Shown here one piece after another: positions 24,172-33,520 of a stretch of 64,000 bases of DNA. The position numbers were made by a program, and so were the translations under genes. Under the pieces are notes generated by a model, which did not search any database, had not been told where the DNA came from, and worked only from the letters and a program-made list of their open reading frames with translations. Numbering within the stretch: position 1 is the first letter of the stretch; every line of letters starts with the position of its first letter. This DNA is from Turneriella parva DSM 21527 (GTDB lineage Bacteria > Spirochaetota > Leptospiria > Turneriellales > Turneriellaceae): the NCBI RefSeq assembly GCF_000266885.1, contig NC_018020.1, positions 2,480,001 to 2,544,000 of the forward strand. The letters run 5' to 3'.

Positions 24172-26532
24172 TTACCTCACACGAGTTGCGGTATCACGAA
24201 ACGGCTGGCCACAGGCTGGCTTTTGCCGGCACGAGATAAAGAGGCGGTTGAAATTACCCTTCGCCGCTGCGATTTCGAAACCTGACGCCAGAATGCGATG
24301 AGGTTCGGTAATGCCGGCGACCTGAGTCTTGAAAGTTCTGCCCGAGTGCATAAACAGAATTTCTGAACCGACGCCGGCTGCACGAATCTCGAGAGTGAAG
24401 TCGACCTGTTTGCCATTGGCACCATAAAAATTGCCCGCGTAACTGCCGTTTAAGGCGCCTGTTGGCAGCAGAGCATGCGCGCTGCGTGTTTTGAAAAGCG
24501 ATTTGTCGGTTGCGAGCGAAAAGCCAATGGGCTTAGAAAGTTCTGATTCAACGCCGTTCGTGCCACGGGCCCGCACTGCATAAAAAAAGAGTTTTCCCGA
24601 AACATCCAATTCGTGGCTGAAGCGCGGGGTTTTAGTCGCTGCGATGAAGTTCCAATTGCTTTCTCCCGGCGCCTTACGAAACACGAGATAATCTGCCGCG
24701 TCGGCGACCTTCGCGAACTGCAACAAGACTCCGGTCTTAGTTGCGGTCGCTTTCAGGTTTGCCGGAGCGAGTGGGGGCTTACCGGTGCGGTTGACGTTGG
24801 TGTTGGCGTGACCCCTCGCCGGTAGTGCCGCCGGCCCTGCCTGAATGCCCGAGATCGCGCGCACGCTATATGCCTGCACAGTGCCGCTTTTAGCTTCAGG
24901 AGACGAGTCGCTGAATGCATTGGTTTTCACATAACCGGCTTCTTGCCAGAGGCCGCTTGAGGCGTTAAAGCGCACAACCCAATAGCGGTCGGCGCCCGGT
25001 ACGGCAGTCCAGGTGAGTTGAATTTTGTCGGCGAATACACCGGCAGATGCCTGCAGCCCTTCGACGCGCCCGGGCATGCCTGATTTGCCTTCGACGGTGA
25101 TCGATGCCGATGGCGGCGCTTCGTCGCTTCTGCCAATCGCGATGACGGCGTACGTATTTGGCCCGGCCGCAGGGCGAATGTCTGTATGCGTCGTACCGCG
25201 CGGTGTAGCAATCGTGGTAAAGGCACCGCTGGCGAAATTTTCCTTGGTAACTTTGTATGACGTTGCGAGTTCAACTCCCTGCCAGCTGAGGCGAATCTGG
25301 CCGTTGGGCAAAAGTTCGCCTTTGAGTCCCTGAACCGCCCCCAGTATTTTCTGCTCGGCGGCGTAGCCGCTTGCGACAAGGCTCTCATCAGCGCTGGTTT
25401 TTTCTGTTTCATTCAGAGCGACGATACGGTAATAATAGTTTCTGCCTGAGTCGATCGAATAATCTTTAAAATGCGTCTCGGCGGTTTCAGATATTTGCCC
25501 GAACGAACCGTCGGCGCTATCGCTGCGCAGAACCTGGTAACCGAGTGCACCGGTTGAAGCCGCCCATGTTACCGTGATGCTGTCAGATTCTGTGCCCTGG
25601 CTTGCGCGCAGATTCTTTGGCGGCGATAACTTTTCGCCTATGGGGGCATCGCCCTGTGGTTGCCAGTCCCTGAGAGCATACGCAGCATAAAAGAACTGCT
25701 GCGCAAATTCATAAGACACCCAGCCGTAACCGTTCGTGCCCCAATTGTTGCCGTCTGAATCCATGATCTTAAAAGCGCCGCGGTGCCCCTTCGGCGAACG
25801 CTTGTTGTCGTCGTAGCCGATCAGCACCATCGCGTGCCCATTTTTGTTCGCGACGGTGTAACCATCGTACACGCTCTCGTTGCGGCAGCATTTCCAGCGG
25901 TCGGGGCCTGAGTTGACGCCGATCACCATTGGCTGTCCGTTAGCGAGTTCTGCCTTGAGCGCCTCGGTGTCATGCGCGGGTACGGTCTCATAGCCCTTCG
26001 CGCGGTATTGCGCTGCAGTCTTGAGCTGCGCCGAGGTCGGTTGCTTTTTGAAATCCGCCACGTTATAAGGCCATTCGGCCCAGGTCACCGCACCCCTTTC
26101 GACAAGCAGGTCGAGCGCATGCGGTATGTGCGCGCCCCGGTCTTTACCCTTATTCACCTGATTATAAGTCCAGGCAGGAGAGAACACGTTTTCACCGCGG
26201 CCGCCGGCTTCTTGTACATGCGGCCCAAAGTCATGGTTGCGCTTGCGTTTTTCGTGATAGCTCTTGAGCGCATACGTTGTCGCCCAGCCGACGCAGCTGC
26301 CCTGCTTACCCTGTTTGCCCGGCGGCGGAAAAAATTGTGCCAGATCAACCCGCGATGGTAAACCCCGGTGGCGAATGAATGCGCTATCAGAAACAGGAAT
26401 ACGATCGTAAACTTCGGGAGGTTCTGGCAAATAACCTTCGTTGCGTGTTTCGACGGCTGGTTCTGTCGATGCCGGGCCGCCTGCTGTAAACATGACGAGA
26501 ACAAGCGCCGCAGATATAAAGAAGGGCTTCAT
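24172..26532 (-). CDS. secreted papain-family (C1) cysteine protease with fibronectin III domains
   Basis: A 786-residue secreted protein. The signal peptide is MKPFFISAALVLVMFTAGG. The C1A peptidase domain (about 50-290) has the catalytic Cys80 in GKQGSCVGWATTYAL, His233 in NGHAMVLIGYDD and Asn263 in GNNWGTNGYGW. It is followed by four fibronectin-III-like modules (about 302-690, each with W/Y-rich starts such as ITVTWAASTGALGYQVLR) and a small C-terminal beta module. The layout is typical of exported proteases that act on or bind other surfaces. A dispersed repeat lies just upstream. The frame extends to 26607 through that repeat, but MKPFF is the natural start. Confidence 0.9.
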   Translation of the reverse strand: MKPFFISAALVLVMFTAGGPASTEPAVETRNEGYLPEPPEVYDRIPVSDSAFIRHRGLPSRVDLAQFFPPPGKQGKQGSCVGWATTYALKSYHEKRKRNHDFGPHVQEAGGRGENVFSPAWTYNQVNKGKDRGAHIPHALDLLVERGAVTWAEWPYNVADFKKQPTSAQLKTAAQYRAKGYETVPAHDTEALKAELANGQPMVIGVNSGPDRWKCCRNESVYDGYTVANKNGHAMVLIGYDDNKRSPKGHRGAFKIMDSDGNNWGTNGYGWVSYEFAQQFFYAAYALRDWQPQGDAPIGEKLSPPKNLRASQGTESDSITVTWAASTGALGYQVLRSDSADGSFGQISETAETHFKDYSIDSGRNYYYRIVALNETEKTSADESLVASGYAAEQKILGAVQGLKGELLPNGQIRLSWQGVELATSYKVTKENFASGAFTTIATPRGTTHTDIRPAAGPNTYAVIAIGRSDEAPPSASITVEGKSGMPGRVEGLQASAGVFADKIQLTWTAVPGADRYWVVRFNASSGLWQEAGYVKTNAFSDSSPEAKSGTVQAYSVRAISGIQAGPAALPARGHANTNVNRTGKPPLAPANLKATATKTGVLLQFAKVADAADYLVFRKAPGESNWNFIAATKTPRFSHELDVSGKLFFYAVRARGTNGVESELSKPIGFSLATDKSLFKTRSAHALLPTGALNGSYAGNFYGANGKQVDFTLEIRAAGVGSEILFMHSGRTFKTQVAGITEPHRILASGFEIAAAKGNFNRLFISCRQKPACGQPFRDTATRVR

Positions 26533-26587
26533 TCCCCATAAAGGCTTTGTTTTCTCAAGCCGCAAGTAAAATTTCTGAACTAACGTC

Positions 26588-26649
26588 ATGCCCGCGAAAG
26601 CGGGCATCGATATACATGAAACTAAGGGAGATTCCCGCTTGCGCGGGAA
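26588..26649. repeat. dispersed repeat: two hairpins, GCCCGCgaaaGCGGGC and TTCCCGCttgcGCGGGAA
   Basis: Two adjacent hairpins: ATGCCCGC-GAAA-GCGGGCAT (26588-26607) and TTCCCGC-TTGC-GCGGGAA (26632-26649). They lie between the divergent C1 protease and DUF3108 genes. The arrangement matches repeats that I recall from Neisseria and many other genomes, whose translation gives peptides like PRKRAS and PACAG in adjoining frames, as it does here. Confidence 0.8.
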
Positions 26650-26744
26650 AGGCCCAAAGTAAAACCAATTGCCGTAAAAACGAATCAGCGCAGACCCTGC
26701 ACCAATATCTCTTGACCCGCTTAGGCGACGAGAAACATACGACC

Positions 26745-27566
26745 ATGAAAATTATCACGCGCAGCGTCTTGGTCTGCGTTCTGCTTCTGACGGCCGGCAT
26801 TTCGGCGCAGAAATTGCCCGGTTTCTATAACGAAACGATGAACTTTCGCATCGAATGGAAAGGCATTCGCGCCGGCGATGTGACGATGCGCACGCGATCT
26901 GAAGGCGACAAATTTATTACGATCAACGCGCGCGTGAACTCGCTGCCGGTGATGCACGGCATCTATTATATTCAGGGCTCTTTTGCCGCAAAATGGAACC
27001 ACGTCGCGCGCACCCCGGTGATTGCCTACGAAGAGGCATACCAGGGCGACACCTACCAGCGCCGCAAGTTTCGCTTTGCAGGCCGCTCGGTGCGCGTTGA
27101 AAAAAATGAGAAGCGCTTTCATGAGCTCAGTTATCCGCACAGCAACCCGCCCAAATCAGAATCGAATGACGCGGCAGACGTCAGCATCTCAGGGGGATAT
27201 CAAGATCTGCTTGGGGCCTTTTATTATGTGCGCAGTACAGGGCGCGTGCCCAAGGTGGGCGAGGTTTTGCGCGTGCCGGTTCTGCCCGCAGGTTCAAGGC
27301 GTACTCTAATTCTGAAAGTATTGGCGCGCGAAACGCGCAATGACATTCCCTTTTTTGGTACGCGTGAAATTATTCATGTGCGTTCGGCGCTCGCCGACGA
27401 GGCGAAAGGTAAAGGCCCGGCGATGGGCAATGTCTTCTTTAATACGCAGTCGCAGATCGACATGTGGATAACCGCCGACGCTGATTTTGTCCCGGTAAAG
27501 ATCTGGACGACGATGCCATACCTCGGCGTCGCCAATATTCTGTTAGAGCAATACTCTCAGCCTTAA
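26745..27566 (+). CDS. secreted DUF3108 protein
   Basis: A 273-residue periplasmic/outer-membrane-associated protein with signal peptide MKIITRSVLVCVLLLTAG. The mature part has the DUF3108 pattern: ETMNFRIEWKGIRAGDVTM at the start, GGYQDLLGAFYYVRSTG in the middle, then a carboxy-terminal IDMWITADADFVPVKIW. DUF3108 proteins are beta-rich and of unknown function. ATG 26745 is preceded by the 26588 repeat region. Convergent with the glycosyltransferase gene, four bases apart. Confidence 0.9.
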   Translation: MKIITRSVLVCVLLLTAGISAQKLPGFYNETMNFRIEWKGIRAGDVTMRTRSEGDKFITINARVNSLPVMHGIYYIQGSFAAKWNHVARTPVIAYEEAYQGDTYQRRKFRFAGRSVRVEKNEKRFHELSYPHSNPPKSESNDAADVSISGGYQDLLGAFYYVRSTGRVPKVGEVLRVPVLPAGSRRTLILKVLARETRNDIPFFGTREIIHVRSALADEAKGKGPAMGNVFFNTQSQIDMWITADADFVPVKIWTTMPYLGVANILLEQYSQP

Positions 27567-27570
27567 TCGA

Positions 27571-28686
27571 TCAGGCTTCGATCGCTCTCAGCATGCCCGC
27601 AATCTGCTGCCGGTGTGAGAAGCGCGCCATCGCTTTTTTGCGCCCGGCATTGCCATATTGTCGGCGCAGATGCGCGTTCTTCACCAGAGTTCGCAGCGCC
27701 GCCCGCAGCTGGTCGTCGCTGTGCGGTTCGAACAAGATGCCGGTTTGGCCGTCGTCGACGAGCTCGGGCGTTCCCCCGCTGCGCGTTGCGATCACCGGTA
27801 AACCTGCGGCCATAGCTTCAATCGTTACCATGCCATAGGTTTCTTTTTCTGAGGTCAGTACGAACATGTCGAGGGCCGCGAACGCACCGGCAGGGTCTTG
27901 CATGAATGGGCGAAAATGGACTGCATCGGTTATCTGCAGTTCATCGCACAGTGCCTCGAGCTCGCGCTGGTAATCAGAACGGTTGTCGAGAGTATTCGCG
28001 CCGACGATCAAGAGCTTCAGCGGCAGCCCCTCGTGAATCAGCTGCGCAGCGGCGCGCAGCAGCATCGCCTGATTTTTCTGCGGGTCTAGCCTGCCGATGA
28101 CACCGGCGATAATCGCATCTTGTGGCAGATTCAGCTCGTGCCGCGCCGTCTGTGCGTTCATTCTGCGCGGCGTGAAATTTTCAAGCTCGATGCCGAGTGG
28201 TACTACGCGCAGTTTGTCGGGCCGCAAACGAGTCAGCTGCAGAACCTGCCTGCCGAGGCCTGGAAGCGGCGATATCCAGACGTCGAGCTTTTTGTAGAGC
28301 CACGTGTGGTAGAGATCGCGCTTTGCGTGCCCGATCTGCATGTGTTGCACGTACGCGAGCTTCAGTCGCGAATGCATTAGAATTTTTGTTAACACGGCCC
28401 TGAACAGGTCGGCGTTCGTATTGACGATGAGAGCGCCGACACCCTGCGCCTCGGCCACGTCGCGCATGCTTTTCACAGAAGCATAGTCAAAGTAGCGCGA
28501 GCCTGGCCTGATCGCGTGAAAATCCACACCGTGTTTTTTCGCTTCTTCGGCGAGCGGCGTTTCGGCTTTGCCGATAAGCAGAACGTCTTTGCCGGCCGCG
28601 CGTAACCAGCGCGCTAAGCGCAAAACATTAAGTTCGAGGCCGCCCCAGGCTGAAGATGAGCACAGAATCGCGATCGGGTACTGCAT
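27571..28686 (-). CDS. glycosyltransferase, GT4/GT-B fold
   Basis: A 371-residue GT-B enzyme. The N-terminal domain starts with AILCSSSAWGGLELNVLRLARWL, the Gly-rich acceptor loop. The C-terminal donor domain has GVIGRLDPQKN, DMFVLTSEKETYGMVTIEAMAAGLPVIAT (ex7e-like glutamates that bind the nucleotide sugar) and ELVDDGQTGILF. It probably transfers a hexose to a cell-surface polysaccharide or lipid; sugar and acceptor are not deducible. ATG 28686 is the likely start, 60 bases inside a longer open frame. Confidence 0.93.
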   Translation of the reverse strand: MQYPIAILCSSSAWGGLELNVLRLARWLRAAGKDVLLIGKAETPLAEEAKKHGVDFHAIRPGSRYFDYASVKSMRDVAEAQGVGALIVNTNADLFRAVLTKILMHSRLKLAYVQHMQIGHAKRDLYHTWLYKKLDVWISPLPGLGRQVLQLTRLRPDKLRVVPLGIELENFTPRRMNAQTARHELNLPQDAIIAGVIGRLDPQKNQAMLLRAAAQLIHEGLPLKLLIVGANTLDNRSDYQRELEALCDELQITDAVHFRPFMQDPAGAFAALDMFVLTSEKETYGMVTIEAMAAGLPVIATRSGGTPELVDDGQTGILFEPHSDDQLRAALRTLVKNAHLRRQYGNAGRKKAMARFSHRQQIAGMLRAIEA

Positions 28687-28802
28687 ATCGGTGAGACCTC
28701 GTCTGATGAGATTTAGTTCCCATAATATAGGATTTATCTGTTTCATGGGCAATTTATTCTATTTATGGCCTGACGGGCCATGGGCGGGCAAGAGTGCACC
28801 CT

Positions 28803-29411
28803 ATGCGCGACGAAGGGGTCACGAAATACCGTGTCGATTTCAGACCAGCTGCTGAGCCGGACGCCGAAGAAGTTGAAAATCTCATCGCGTGTCGCGACCG
28901 CCTGTTCGCGCGCGGACTCATTGGGGTTTACCCCGATGGCATCGGCTTTGGTAATGTGAGCGCCCGAATCCCCAAAACCGGACACTTCTTTATCACGGGC
29001 ACGCAAACAGGCCATCTGCCGAAGCTGCGTGCAGAGCATATCGCCCGAGTTACAGGTTACAGCATCGCTGAGAACAGAGTCGAATGCAGAGGGCCGGTTC
29101 AGGCATCTTCAGAATCGCTGACGCATGCGGCCGTTTACGAACTCGAGCCGACGATTGGTGCGGTCATACATATACACCAGCGCGAATTGTGGCGGCGCGC
29201 GCTTCAGCATTTACCGACGACAAATGCGTCGATACCCTATGGCACACCCGCAATGGCGCGCGAAATGCAGCGACTCTATAAAGAGACGAATCTAAAAGAA
29301 GTGCGCGCTCTTGTGATGGCGGGGCATGAAGAGGGATGCATCACTTTCGGGGCAAATTTGGCTCAGGCTGAGTTGGCGCTCGAGGGTGCGATAAAGCTAT
29401 TTGGGCGCTGA
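28803..29411 (+). CDS. class II aldolase/adducin-family protein
   Basis: A 202-residue protein of the aldolase II (FucA/AraD/MtnB) fold. The zinc ligands are visible in AVIHIHQREL near residue 125 and a third His in MAGHEEGCIT near 181; GFGNVSARIP is the phosphate-binding loop. Family members are fuculose-phosphate aldolases, epimerases or methylthioribulose-phosphate dehydratases. The function here is unassigned. ATG 28803 is preceded by GTG 28794 in frame. It stands ahead of a GT4/GH130 pair and may belong to the same sugar pathway (inference). Confidence 0.85.
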   Translation: MRDEGVTKYRVDFRPAAEPDAEEVENLIACRDRLFARGLIGVYPDGIGFGNVSARIPKTGHFFITGTQTGHLPKLRAEHIARVTGYSIAENRVECRGPVQASSESLTHAAVYELEPTIGAVIHIHQRELWRRALQHLPTTNASIPYGTPAMAREMQRLYKETNLKEVRALVMAGHEEGCITFGANLAQAELALEGAIKLFGR

Positions 29412-29487
29412 AGATTCTTCCGCTTCATGTCTGTTTAATACCTGAAATACAATAATCTTTGACCCCCTGAATCGCTGCAGCATAAAT

Positions 29488-31782
29488 TTGCATGCACTGG
29501 ATTACACCATAGAAAACTCTTCAGCGGCCCGAATTGCCTTTCTCGGCGATTATGTTCCGCGCCAGTGCGGCATCGCGACTTTCACACATGATTTAAGCGA
29601 GGCGATCGCCGACGAGTCAGCACAATCTGAAGTTTTCATTTGTGCGGTCAATGATCGGGCCGGCGGCTATCATTATTCTGATCGCGTGCGTATCGAGATT
29701 GAAGAAAAAGATCTCAGATCTTACCGCAGCGCTGCCGATTTTCTCAATTTCAGCGCGGTCGATATTCTCTGCGTTCAACACGAGTTTGGCATCTACGGCG
29801 GCACAGCCGGCAGCCATCTGCTGGGCCTGCTCGATGAAGTACGCATGCCTGTGATCACAACGCTGCATACGATACTGCGCGAACCCGATGCAGGCCAGCG
29901 TCGGGTCATGCGTGAAATTTTAGACCGCAGCGACCGCGTCGTTGCCATGGCGCACAAAGGCTCTGAAATTCTGACAGAAATTTACGGAGTTGCCGCAAAT
30001 AAAATTTCTCAGATTCCACACGGTATTCCCGATTTACCGTTCGATGCTTCGAGCCATTACAAAGCCCAGTTTGGTTTCGCCGGCAAAAAGGTTCTTTTTA
30101 CTTTTGGTCTTTTGTCACCGGCAAAGGGCATCGAATATGCGATTCGGGCATTGCCACAGATCATTGCTGCACATCCGCAGGTGGTTTACGTGGTGCTTGG
30201 GGCGACGCATCCGAATTTGCTCGCGAGTGAAGGCGAGACATACCGGTTGAGTCTCGAGCGGCTAGCGGCAGATCTTGGCGTCAGTAAGCAGGTCATTTTT
30301 TACAATCAATATGTTTCGAGCAATGATTTGCGTGAGTTTATCGGGGCGACCGATATTTACATAACACCCTATATCAGCGAAACGCAAATCACCTCGGGCA
30401 CGCTCGCGTATCTTTTCGGAGCGGGCAAAGCGGTTGTTTCAACTCCTTATTGGCATGCACAAGAATTGCTCGCCGATAATTCCGGGCAGCTCGTGCCGTT
30501 CAGAGATGCGTCAGCTATTGCGATTGCCGTCTGCCGATATCTCGAAGATGAAGCGGGTCTGGCTCTGACGCAGGCCCGCGCATATGCATCGGGCCGGCGT
30601 ATGGTCTGGTCAGAAGTGGCCAGGGCTTATTTGAAGCTATTCCGAGATGTGCGCAGCGAGCATCGGGTGGCGCCGCGGCATGCGTTCGCCGAATGGACCC
30701 TCGACAGCCGAGCAGAATTTGTGCCGCCGCTAAGAACAGATCACGTGGCCCGTATGACCGATTCGACTGGTATTTTACAGCATGCAATCGTTGCTTTACC
30801 AAATTTTGCCGAGGGTTATTGCACCGACGATAACGCCAGAGCATTTATTTTGACCTGCATGCTGGTTGAGCTGGGTGACGATGCGATGCGAATTTCACAG
30901 GAAAAGCTGGCAACAAACTATCTGGCTTATCTGTGGTATGCGCTCGATGGCGACAGATTTCGCAATTTTATGAGCTATGAGCGCATATGGCGCGATAGTG
31001 CCGGCAGCGAAGACTCGCATGCGCGCGCGGTCTGGGCTGCGGGTACCGGGGTTGCGCGTTCACAGAATATCTCTCACCGGACACTCTGCGTGATGATGTT
31101 CAGGCGGGCCATCTACATTACCGAAGCATTTACTTCACCGCGCGCATGGGCTTTCGCCCTGCTCGGGATCAACGAATATCTGCACCGATTTTCAGGCGAC
31201 AGCGCTATTCAGGCTATCAGGGCGCGCCTGACGCAGAAATTGCTGCAACGGTACCGAGACACAGCCACAGAAGGTTGGCAGTGGTTTGAAAATGTCGTCA
31301 GCTACGACAATGCGCGCATTTCGCAGGCTTTGATTATCAGTGGGCAACAGAATTCTGATTCAGAAGCGCTCTCCGTGGGCCTTGAATCACTCGACTGGCT
31401 CGAGTCGGTGCAAAAATCACCCAACGGATGTTTCAGGCCTGTAGGCAGCAACGGATTCTACGTAAAAGGCGAGACGAAGGCCATTTATGATCAACAACCG
31501 CTCGAAGCGGGAGCCATGATTGCGGCATGTCTGTCGGCATACCGCGCAACCCATGATATACACCGTATACAGACGGCCCGCCGCACATTCGAATGGTTTA
31601 TGGGTCGAAACGATCTTGGGGTCAGCCTCTACGATGCAACGACCGGCGGTTGCCGTGATGGTCTGCATGCAGACCGTTTGAATGAAAACCAGGGGGCAGA
31701 GTCGACCCTTGCGTTTCATCTGGCCCGGGCCGATCTCGACTTAATAGAACATGAATTTTCGACGCGAGTGAGCCTTCTTTGA
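29488..31782 (+). CDS. GT4 glycosyltransferase fused to alpha/alpha-toroid domain
   Basis: A 764-residue two-domain protein. Residues 1-390 are a GT-B glycosyltransferase: GDYVPRQCGIATFTHDL at the start, VQHEFGIYGG, FGLLSPAKGIE, and DIYITPYISETQITSGTLAYLFGAGKAVVSTPY. Residues about 400-764 are helical, with repeated W/Y/H-rich pairs (AYLWYALDGDRFRNFMSYER, SLDWLESVQ, YDQQPLEAGAMIAACLSA), resembling alpha/alpha toroids of glycoside hydrolases but without an obvious catalytic acid pair. Its stop overlaps the GH130 start as TTGA, so the two are coupled. Together they suggest synthesis and phosphorolysis of a mannose-containing polymer; this is inference. TTG start at 29488. Confidence 0.9.
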   Translation: MHALDYTIENSSAARIAFLGDYVPRQCGIATFTHDLSEAIADESAQSEVFICAVNDRAGGYHYSDRVRIEIEEKDLRSYRSAADFLNFSAVDILCVQHEFGIYGGTAGSHLLGLLDEVRMPVITTLHTILREPDAGQRRVMREILDRSDRVVAMAHKGSEILTEIYGVAANKISQIPHGIPDLPFDASSHYKAQFGFAGKKVLFTFGLLSPAKGIEYAIRALPQIIAAHPQVVYVVLGATHPNLLASEGETYRLSLERLAADLGVSKQVIFYNQYVSSNDLREFIGATDIYITPYISETQITSGTLAYLFGAGKAVVSTPYWHAQELLADNSGQLVPFRDASAIAIAVCRYLEDEAGLALTQARAYASGRRMVWSEVARAYLKLFRDVRSEHRVAPRHAFAEWTLDSRAEFVPPLRTDHVARMTDSTGILQHAIVALPNFAEGYCTDDNARAFILTCMLVELGDDAMRISQEKLATNYLAYLWYALDGDRFRNFMSYERIWRDSAGSEDSHARAVWAAGTGVARSQNISHRTLCVMMFRRAIYITEAFTSPRAWAFALLGINEYLHRFSGDSAIQAIRARLTQKLLQRYRDTATEGWQWFENVVSYDNARISQALIISGQQNSDSEALSVGLESLDWLESVQKSPNGCFRPVGSNGFYVKGETKAIYDQQPLEAGAMIAACLSAYRATHDIHRIQTARRTFEWFMGRNDLGVSLYDATTGGCRDGLHADRLNENQGAESTLAFHLARADLDLIEHEFSTRVSLL

Positions 31783-33041
31783 AAACAATGGTCTTTGAAA
31801 GACGACTGAGCATGTCGCCAACTGCAGCGAGAGTAATTCTGCGCCCTTTTTTACCCTCGAGCGACAGTCAGGTGTCTTCTATTGTTCAGAGGGCAATGGC
31901 GCTTTCTGATGCCGAGGTCGCGACAGAACTGCACGACATCCGCAATGATTTTGCATTTCGCCATGCAGATTTCGAATCTTTGCTTGAAAAGCACTTTGAA
32001 CTTGTTACCAGCCGTGTTAAGGTGGGTGTCGTGTCGCGCGCGAGACAGCTTCTCATCGGTGCGCTGTTCTCGGGCGAATATGCTCCAGAATCAGCAGCTC
32101 TTTTTAATCCATCGATTGTGCCGCATCCGGATCAATCGAACCTTGTTGACGGTGCTCTGCGCCTTGTCATGTCTTTGCGGGCTACCGGCGAAGGCCATAT
32201 TTCTTCCGTTGAGTTTCGTACCGTTACGATTTTCGCTGACGGCGAAGCAACAGCTATACCTGCATCACCTTTCGCGAGTCTGCCAATTATCAAGAATAGC
32301 ACAGAAGACGCGGCAGAGATCAGTTTTGGCGCTGAGGTGCAACTCGACGAACGCATTATTTTCCCGATGCTCAGCGTAGAGAGTAATGGCATTGAAGACG
32401 CCCGCTTTGTAAAATTTTCTGAGCCGGGTCTAGTTCCGCAATATTTTGCGACTTACACGGCCTATAACGGTCAGGCGATTACCCCGCGACTGATTCAGAC
32501 AGATGACTTCGTCACGTTTCGCTCACTCGCACTTTTTGGCGCAGCGGTAAAGAATAAAGGTATGGCGCTTTTCCCGCGTAAGATCGGCGGCCGCTATGCA
32601 ATGATATCCCGGCAAGATGATGAGAATCTGTTTCTCATGTATGCCGACAATATTCGTTACTGGGAGAACACGCATTTTCTTTATGGCCCGCGGCATGCAT
32701 GGGAGCTAGTAAAAACTGGCAATTGCGGTTCGCCGATAGAAACTGCAAAAGGCTGGCTCGTGATCACGCACGGCGTCGGGCCGATGCGTACTTATTGCCT
32801 CGGTGCGATGTTACTCGATCTGGATAATCCGCTGAAAATTATCGGCATTCTCAAAGAACCTCTTATCTTTCCCGAAGGTCGTGATCGAGAGGGTTATGTG
32901 CCCAACGTCGTTTACAGCTGTGGCTCACTCGTGCACGCGGGTCGGCTTGTGCTGGCATACGGTCTCAGCGATAGCATGTCAGTGATTGCCACAACGAATC
33001 TCAGTGATTTGCTCGATCTACTGCTTGCGAATGGCCCATAA
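31779..33041 (+). CDS. GH130 family glycoside phosphorylase
   Basis: A 420-residue five-bladed beta-propeller protein of family GH130, which phosphorolyses or hydrolyses beta-mannosides. Characteristic segments are TGNCGSPIETAKGWLVITHG, LGAMLLDLDNPLKIIG and VPNVVYSCGSLVHAGRLVLAYGLSD. The usual Arg/His phosphate-binding set cannot be judged without alignment, so phosphorylase versus hydrolase is open. In eukaryotic parasites a related family (GT108) makes and degrades beta-1,2-mannan storage polymers, so a storage role is conceivable. TTG 31779 overlaps the previous stop; ATG 31788 is an alternative. Confidence 0.9.
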   Translation: MKTMVFERRLSMSPTAARVILRPFLPSSDSQVSSIVQRAMALSDAEVATELHDIRNDFAFRHADFESLLEKHFELVTSRVKVGVVSRARQLLIGALFSGEYAPESAALFNPSIVPHPDQSNLVDGALRLVMSLRATGEGHISSVEFRTVTIFADGEATAIPASPFASLPIIKNSTEDAAEISFGAEVQLDERIIFPMLSVESNGIEDARFVKFSEPGLVPQYFATYTAYNGQAITPRLIQTDDFVTFRSLALFGAAVKNKGMALFPRKIGGRYAMISRQDDENLFLMYADNIRYWENTHFLYGPRHAWELVKTGNCGSPIETAKGWLVITHGVGPMRTYCLGAMLLDLDNPLKIIGILKEPLIFPEGRDREGYVPNVVYSCGSLVHAGRLVLAYGLSDSMSVIATTNLSDLLDLLLANGP

Positions 33042-33097
33042 TCTTTTGAGCTTCTGAATCCCCTTTACACCAAAGCCGATTTCTGCAGACCTGTGCC

Positions 33098-33517
33098 ATG
33101 TCACAAGAATACGAAGGTACCTGCCTCTGCGGTGCGGTAAAATACAATGTCAAGGGGCCGTTCATTCGGTTCTTTTTCTGCCATTGCTCACGCTGCCGCC
33201 GCGCGAGCGGCACCGAACATGCGGCGAATATCTTCACCCGCGCGGCGAACGTGGTTTTCACTCAGGGCGAAGAAAAAATCAAGCGCTTTGACCTGCCCGA
33301 GGCAGAACAATTTTCCCGGGCGTTCTGCACTATCTGCGGCTCGCCCGTGCCCTATGTCAGCCGCGATGGCAAAGTGAGTGTCGTGCCTGCGGGCTCGCTC
33401 ACGCACTTCAACGAGCGCAAGGTCGACGCCAACGTGCATTGGGATAGCCGGGCCGACTGGTATGAAGAGGCGTTGACTGCCCCACGCAAGACAGAAGAAG
33501 ATCTGAAACGAAAGTAA
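33098..33517 (+). CDS. GFA-family (Mss4-like) zinc protein
   Basis: A 139-residue protein of the GFA family, named after glutathione-dependent formaldehyde-activating enzyme. The zinc ligands are visible as CLCG near residue 9, CHCSRCRRASG near 28 and CTICGSPVP near 77. Most GFA proteins are of unknown function; formaldehyde activation has been questioned for many. ATG 33098 is clear. Convergent with the outer-membrane-like gene. Confidence 0.88.
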   Translation: MSQEYEGTCLCGAVKYNVKGPFIRFFFCHCSRCRRASGTEHAANIFTRAANVVFTQGEEKIKRFDLPEAEQFSRAFCTICGSPVPYVSRDGKVSVVPAGSLTHFNERKVDANVHWDSRADWYEEALTAPRKTEEDLKRK

Positions 33518-33520
33518 CAG

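Noticed and set aside
24172-26607. Start of the C1 protease at 26607 (MPAFAGMT...)
   Set aside because: The extra 25 residues are the translation of a dispersed repeat, and a normal signal peptide begins at 26532.
26588-26649. CRISPR-like array
   Set aside because: Only two different hairpins are present, without regular spacers or cas genes.
26547-26744. Upstream extension of the DUF3108 gene
   Set aside because: It translates the repeat (PRKRAS, PACAGK) and not protein; the signal peptide begins at 26745.
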